Source of the DNA: an uncultured Bacteroidales bacterium
Lineage (GTDB): Bacteria; Bacteroidota; Bacteroidia; Bacteroidales; Lentimicrobiaceae
Reading direction: 5' to 3'
DNA length: 26,618 nucleotides
NCBI GenBank assembly: GCA_937894795.1
Contig: CALCQV010000038.1
Location: forward strand, 1 to 26,618
In this document: piece after piece, positions 24,369-26,618 of the stretch
Position numbering within the stretch: the first letter of the stretch is position 1
Layout of the letters: the number at the start of each line of letters is the position of its first letter
Notes under the pieces: generated by a model
What the model saw: the letters and a program-made list of their open reading frames with translations, nothing else
Told to the model about the DNA's origin: nothing
Database searches by the model: none
Translations under genes and position numbers: made by a program

Positions 24369-25103
24369 ATGAATCCATTCAGTTTAGAAGGAAAAAGAGT
24401 ATTGGTAACAGGTGCATCCTCGGGATTGGGAAGGCAAACTGCCATTTCAGCATCACAAATGGGGGCTGAGGTTATGATTACCGGCAGGGATACCGCCCGT
24501 TTACAGGAAACTTTTAATTTGCTTGAAGGCGAAGGCCATAAGCAGTTTATTGCTGATCTCACTGTTCAGAGTGATATAGATGCATTGGCAGCCTCCCTGC
24601 CTGAACTTAACGGCGTAGTATATAGCACCGGCATATCTGATCTGTCACCTGCCCGTTATATCACTTCTCAGGTTATTGAAAAAACATTTAGCATTAGTTT
24701 CAATGCCTCCGTTCTATTGACAGCTGCTCTGCTGGCAAAAAAGAAGATTGCCAGGAATAAAGGATCATTGGTTTTTATTTCCTCCATCTCCACAAGGTAC
24801 CCCTTTGTAGGAGGCGCCATGTATATAAGCGCCAAGTCGGCTATTGAAGCATACGCCAGGGTCCTGGCCCTTGAACTGGCGCCTAAAGGCATCAGGGTAA
24901 ATTGCGTGGCTCCTGCCTTTGTTAGAACCCCGATGCTAGATCAAACAGCCTCCAACTATTCACAGCAGGCAGTTGATATGATAGAAGCCAGACAGATACT
25001 GGGGTTGGGAGATCCGGAAGATGTGGCTAATACTATAGTTTATTTCCTCTCAGATGCCTCTAAATGGGTTTCAGCTACCAACCTGATACTCGGTGGAGGA
25101 TAA
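24369..25103 (+). CDS. SDR-family oxidoreductase, FabG-like
   Basis: This 244-residue classical short-chain dehydrogenase/reductase has an NAD(P)-binding motif TGASSGLG at residues 14-21. The catalytic Ser139, Tyr152 and Lys156 (SSIS, YISAK) are all present. A conserved NCVAPAFVRTPM segment follows. The protein ends in LGGG, shorter than the DGG-plus-tail end of most FabG proteins. Next to a synthase III, the likely reaction is NAD(P)H-dependent reduction of a 3-oxoacyl-ACP to a 3-hydroxyacyl-ACP. Oxidation or reduction of a sugar or other small molecule is the alternative. The nine-base gap to the synthase gene suggests translation coupling. A 96-base or longer gap follows before the glycosyltransferase gene. 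Confidence 0.87.
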   Translation: MNPFSLEGKRVLVTGASSGLGRQTAISASQMGAEVMITGRDTARLQETFNLLEGEGHKQFIADLTVQSDIDALAASLPELNGVVYSTGISDLSPARYITSQVIEKTFSISFNASVLLTAALLAKKKIARNKGSLVFISSISTRYPFVGGAMYISAKSAIEAYARVLALELAPKGIRVNCVAPAFVRTPMLDQTASNYSQQAVDMIEARQILGLGDPEDVANTIVYFLSDASKWVSATNLILGGG

Positions 25104-25217
25104 TATTGAATCTGGTACCTTCAAATGGAGAAATTGCAGATAATACCCTGTGGAAGTGAGATACAAACTAAATAGGAGTAAAATCTGAATGTTAAATGAA
25201 TGCAAAAAAGTGAGTTT

Positions 25218-26138
25218 ATGCCTGATTATTCAGTAATAGTGCCGGTTTATAACAGCTGTGAGTCGCTTAAAGAACTATATCACCGGCTTGACGGCACGTT
25301 CAATAATCTGAAAAAGTCGTTTGAAGTGATATTTGTGGATGACGGCAGTGCCGATACAAGCTGGAGTGTGCTGGCTGAGTTGCAGAAGGAATTTTATGAG
25401 CATGTAATAGCCATTAAACTGGCCAAGAATTTTGGACAGCATAATGCCACACTTTGTGGAATTGCTGCTGCTTCAAGTGAATACATTGTCACTATTGATG
25501 ATGATTTGCAAAACCCTCCGGAGGAGATTGTTAAGCTTATTGACAGGATGAATGAAACGGATGCCGACCTTGTTTATGGCATTTACAGTAACAAACAGCA
25601 CTCCATGGTTCACAACCTTGGAAGCGCCACCCTTAAAAGATCCTCACGCAGGATATTTCAAACCAAAGGAGCCGGTTCTTCCTTCCGCTTAATGAAAGCT
25701 ACACTGGCCAAAAACCTGCTGAATCATCAAATCAACTTTATCTATATTGATGAACTGTTTAACTGGTATACCAACAACATTGAATTCACTACTGTTGAAC
25801 ATCATAAAAGGCCCTACCAAAAGTCAAATTACAATCCCCGTTCGCTCTTTTCAATAGTTACCAACCTGGTAATATATTATACAGCCGTGCCTTTGCAGCT
25901 CATGGTTTATGGAGGCTTCATCTCCTCTATTATAAGCTTCTTCGTTGGCCTCGTGTTCATCTATAAGAAACTGGTGCAGGATGTGCCCCTTGGATTCACA
26001 GCCATGATAGTAGCCGTGCTGTTCTCTACAAGTGTCATATTGCTATCTCTGGGTGTTCTGGGCGAATACCTGAGTCGTATATACAATGTGCAGAACAGAA
26101 AACCGCCTTATTCCATTAAAACAATGCTCAGGTCGTGA
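25218..26138 (+). CDS. Polyprenyl-phosphate glycosyltransferase, GT2 (ArnC/GtrB-like)
   Basis: This 306-residue membrane protein uses the ATG at 25218; the in-frame ATG at 25200 is an alternative. The cytoplasmic GT-A domain begins YSVIVPVYNS. It carries the nucleotide-sugar-binding DDGS (residues 41-44) and a metal-binding DDDLQNPPE (94-102), as in DPM1, ArnC and GtrB. Two C-terminal membrane helices lie near residues 212-245 and 259-283. The protein ends GEYLSRIYNVQNRKPPY, a typical tail. Relatives move a sugar or 4-amino sugar from a nucleotide onto undecaprenyl phosphate. This suggests that the cluster delivers a modified sugar to a lipid carrier for LPS, glycan or lipid decoration. The GTG of the next gene overlaps its stop (GTGA), so the two are coupled. 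Confidence 0.88.
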   Translation: MPDYSVIVPVYNSCESLKELYHRLDGTFNNLKKSFEVIFVDDGSADTSWSVLAELQKEFYEHVIAIKLAKNFGQHNATLCGIAAASSEYIVTIDDDLQNPPEEIVKLIDRMNETDADLVYGIYSNKQHSMVHNLGSATLKRSSRRIFQTKGAGSSFRLMKATLAKNLLNHQINFIYIDELFNWYTNNIEFTTVEHHKRPYQKSNYNPRSLFSIVTNLVIYYTAVPLQLMVYGGFISSIISFFVGLVFIYKKLVQDVPLGFTAMIVAVLFSTSVILLSLGVLGEYLSRIYNVQNRKPPYSIKTMLRS

Positions 26139-26618
26139 GAGTATATAAGTATGGTATCGTTCTGGAGCGGCTGAAAGAGCGGGACATTGAACTTGTTCGT
26201 CAATGGCGCAACTCCGATGCTGTGAGGCTGAACATGGAATACCGTGAGTTGATTAGTGAAGAACAGCAGAAAGCCTGGTTTCAGTCGGTCAATAACCTGA
26301 GCAATAATTATTTGCTGATCTATTACAAAGGTGAGAAGATTGGCCTGCTCAATGATAAGCATATCGACTGGGAAAAACGCACCTCTGAATCAGGACTGTT
26401 TCTTGGCCGTACCGAGTATTACAACACATTTGTACCTTATCTGGTATCAGTTGCAGGCATTGAGCTGAACTTCCATTTCCTTAACTGGAACAGGCAGTAT
26501 GCCCATATTCTGCGCTCTAACCATAATGCCATTAAATATAATATGCAGTTGGGTTATAGGTTAATGCCCGGACAGGAAGAGATTGAAAACCAACTTTACG
26601 AAATGAGCCGTGAGAGCT
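26135..26618 (+). CDS. GNAT-family N-acyltransferase, truncated by the window end
   Basis: About 161 residues are visible from the GTG at 26135, which overlaps the glycosyltransferase stop by four bases. LKERDIELVRQWRNSDAVR near the start is characteristic of RimJ/L-like and PseH/WecD-like GNAT enzymes acting on amino sugars or proteins. Later parts match the usual layout (YLLIYYKGEKIGLL, then LNFHFLNWNRQYAHILRSNHNAIKYNMQLGYRL), in which the last segment resembles the acyl-CoA/acyl-ACP contact and 'N..A...y..lGf' regions. The 3' end lies beyond the window. With an ACP-based acyl pathway next door, an attractive role is N-acylation of an amino sugar with the acyl group made by the cluster, but acetylation is the default. 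Confidence 0.78.
   Translation, partial: MRVYKYGIVLERLKERDIELVRQWRNSDAVRLNMEYRELISEEQQKAWFQSVNNLSNNYLLIYYKGEKIGLLNDKHIDWEKRTSESGLFLGRTEYYNTFVPYLVSVAGIELNFHFLNWNRQYAHILRSNHNAIKYNMQLGYRLMPGQEEIENQLYEMSRES

Noticed and set aside
1..26618. tRNA, rRNA, CRISPR array, insertion sequence or prophage
   Set aside because: No cloverleaf with a T-loop consensus, no regular direct-repeat/spacer array, no transposase or integrase and no phage genes were recognised. The repeats seen are short and intergenic.

Overview
The window looks like a piece of a Bacteroidota chromosome, probably from an uncultured lineage. Five secreted-protein genes or gene pairs lie in the left half. Four of these products end in the C-terminal sorting domain of the type IX secretion system (T9SS), which is found in this phylum. 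The promoters I can see resemble the Bacteroidota TTG / TAnnTTTG type, start codons lack strong Shine-Dalgarno sequences, and the DNA is AT-rich. I cannot name a genus from the sequence.

Left part (about 0.6-15.3 kb): a run of T9SS cargo genes. In order they are a 1655-residue Asp-box propeller / beta-helix protein, a second propeller-like protein, a small exported protein of unknown function, a minus-strand protein with a lectin-like (MAM / choice-of-anchor J-like) N-terminus, another Asp-box propeller protein, and a papain-type (C1) peptidase. The peptidase is joined, across an apparent one-base frameshift in a C6 run, to a beta-helix, a TPR-like segment and a T9SS sorting domain. A strong terminator hairpin at 15279-15308 closes this part. 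The gaps hold several families of short dispersed repeats, some of them palindromic.

Middle (15.7-17.9 kb): a TMTC-like gene encoding an integral-membrane GT-C-type protein with C-terminal TPRs. It is also split by an apparent one-base frameshift, here near an A7 run.

Right part (18.0-26.6 kb): a compact biosynthetic cluster whose DNA is visibly richer in G and C. It encodes a fatty acyl-AMP ligase (FAAL)-like enzyme, a stand-alone acyl carrier protein (ACP), a ketoacyl-ACP synthase III, an SDR reductase, two paralogous cobalamin-binding-type radical SAM enzymes on the opposite strand, a polyprenyl-phosphate-type glycosyltransferase and a truncated GNAT acyltransferase. My inference is that an acid is activated by the FAAL, carried on the ACP, extended by the synthase III and reduced by the SDR. 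The radical SAM enzymes would modify it, or a partner molecule, and the glycosyltransferase and GNAT would attach it to a sugar or lipid-linked glycan for the cell surface. The product cannot be read from the sequence. This cluster is the best candidate for an undescribed system, and it runs off the right edge of the window.
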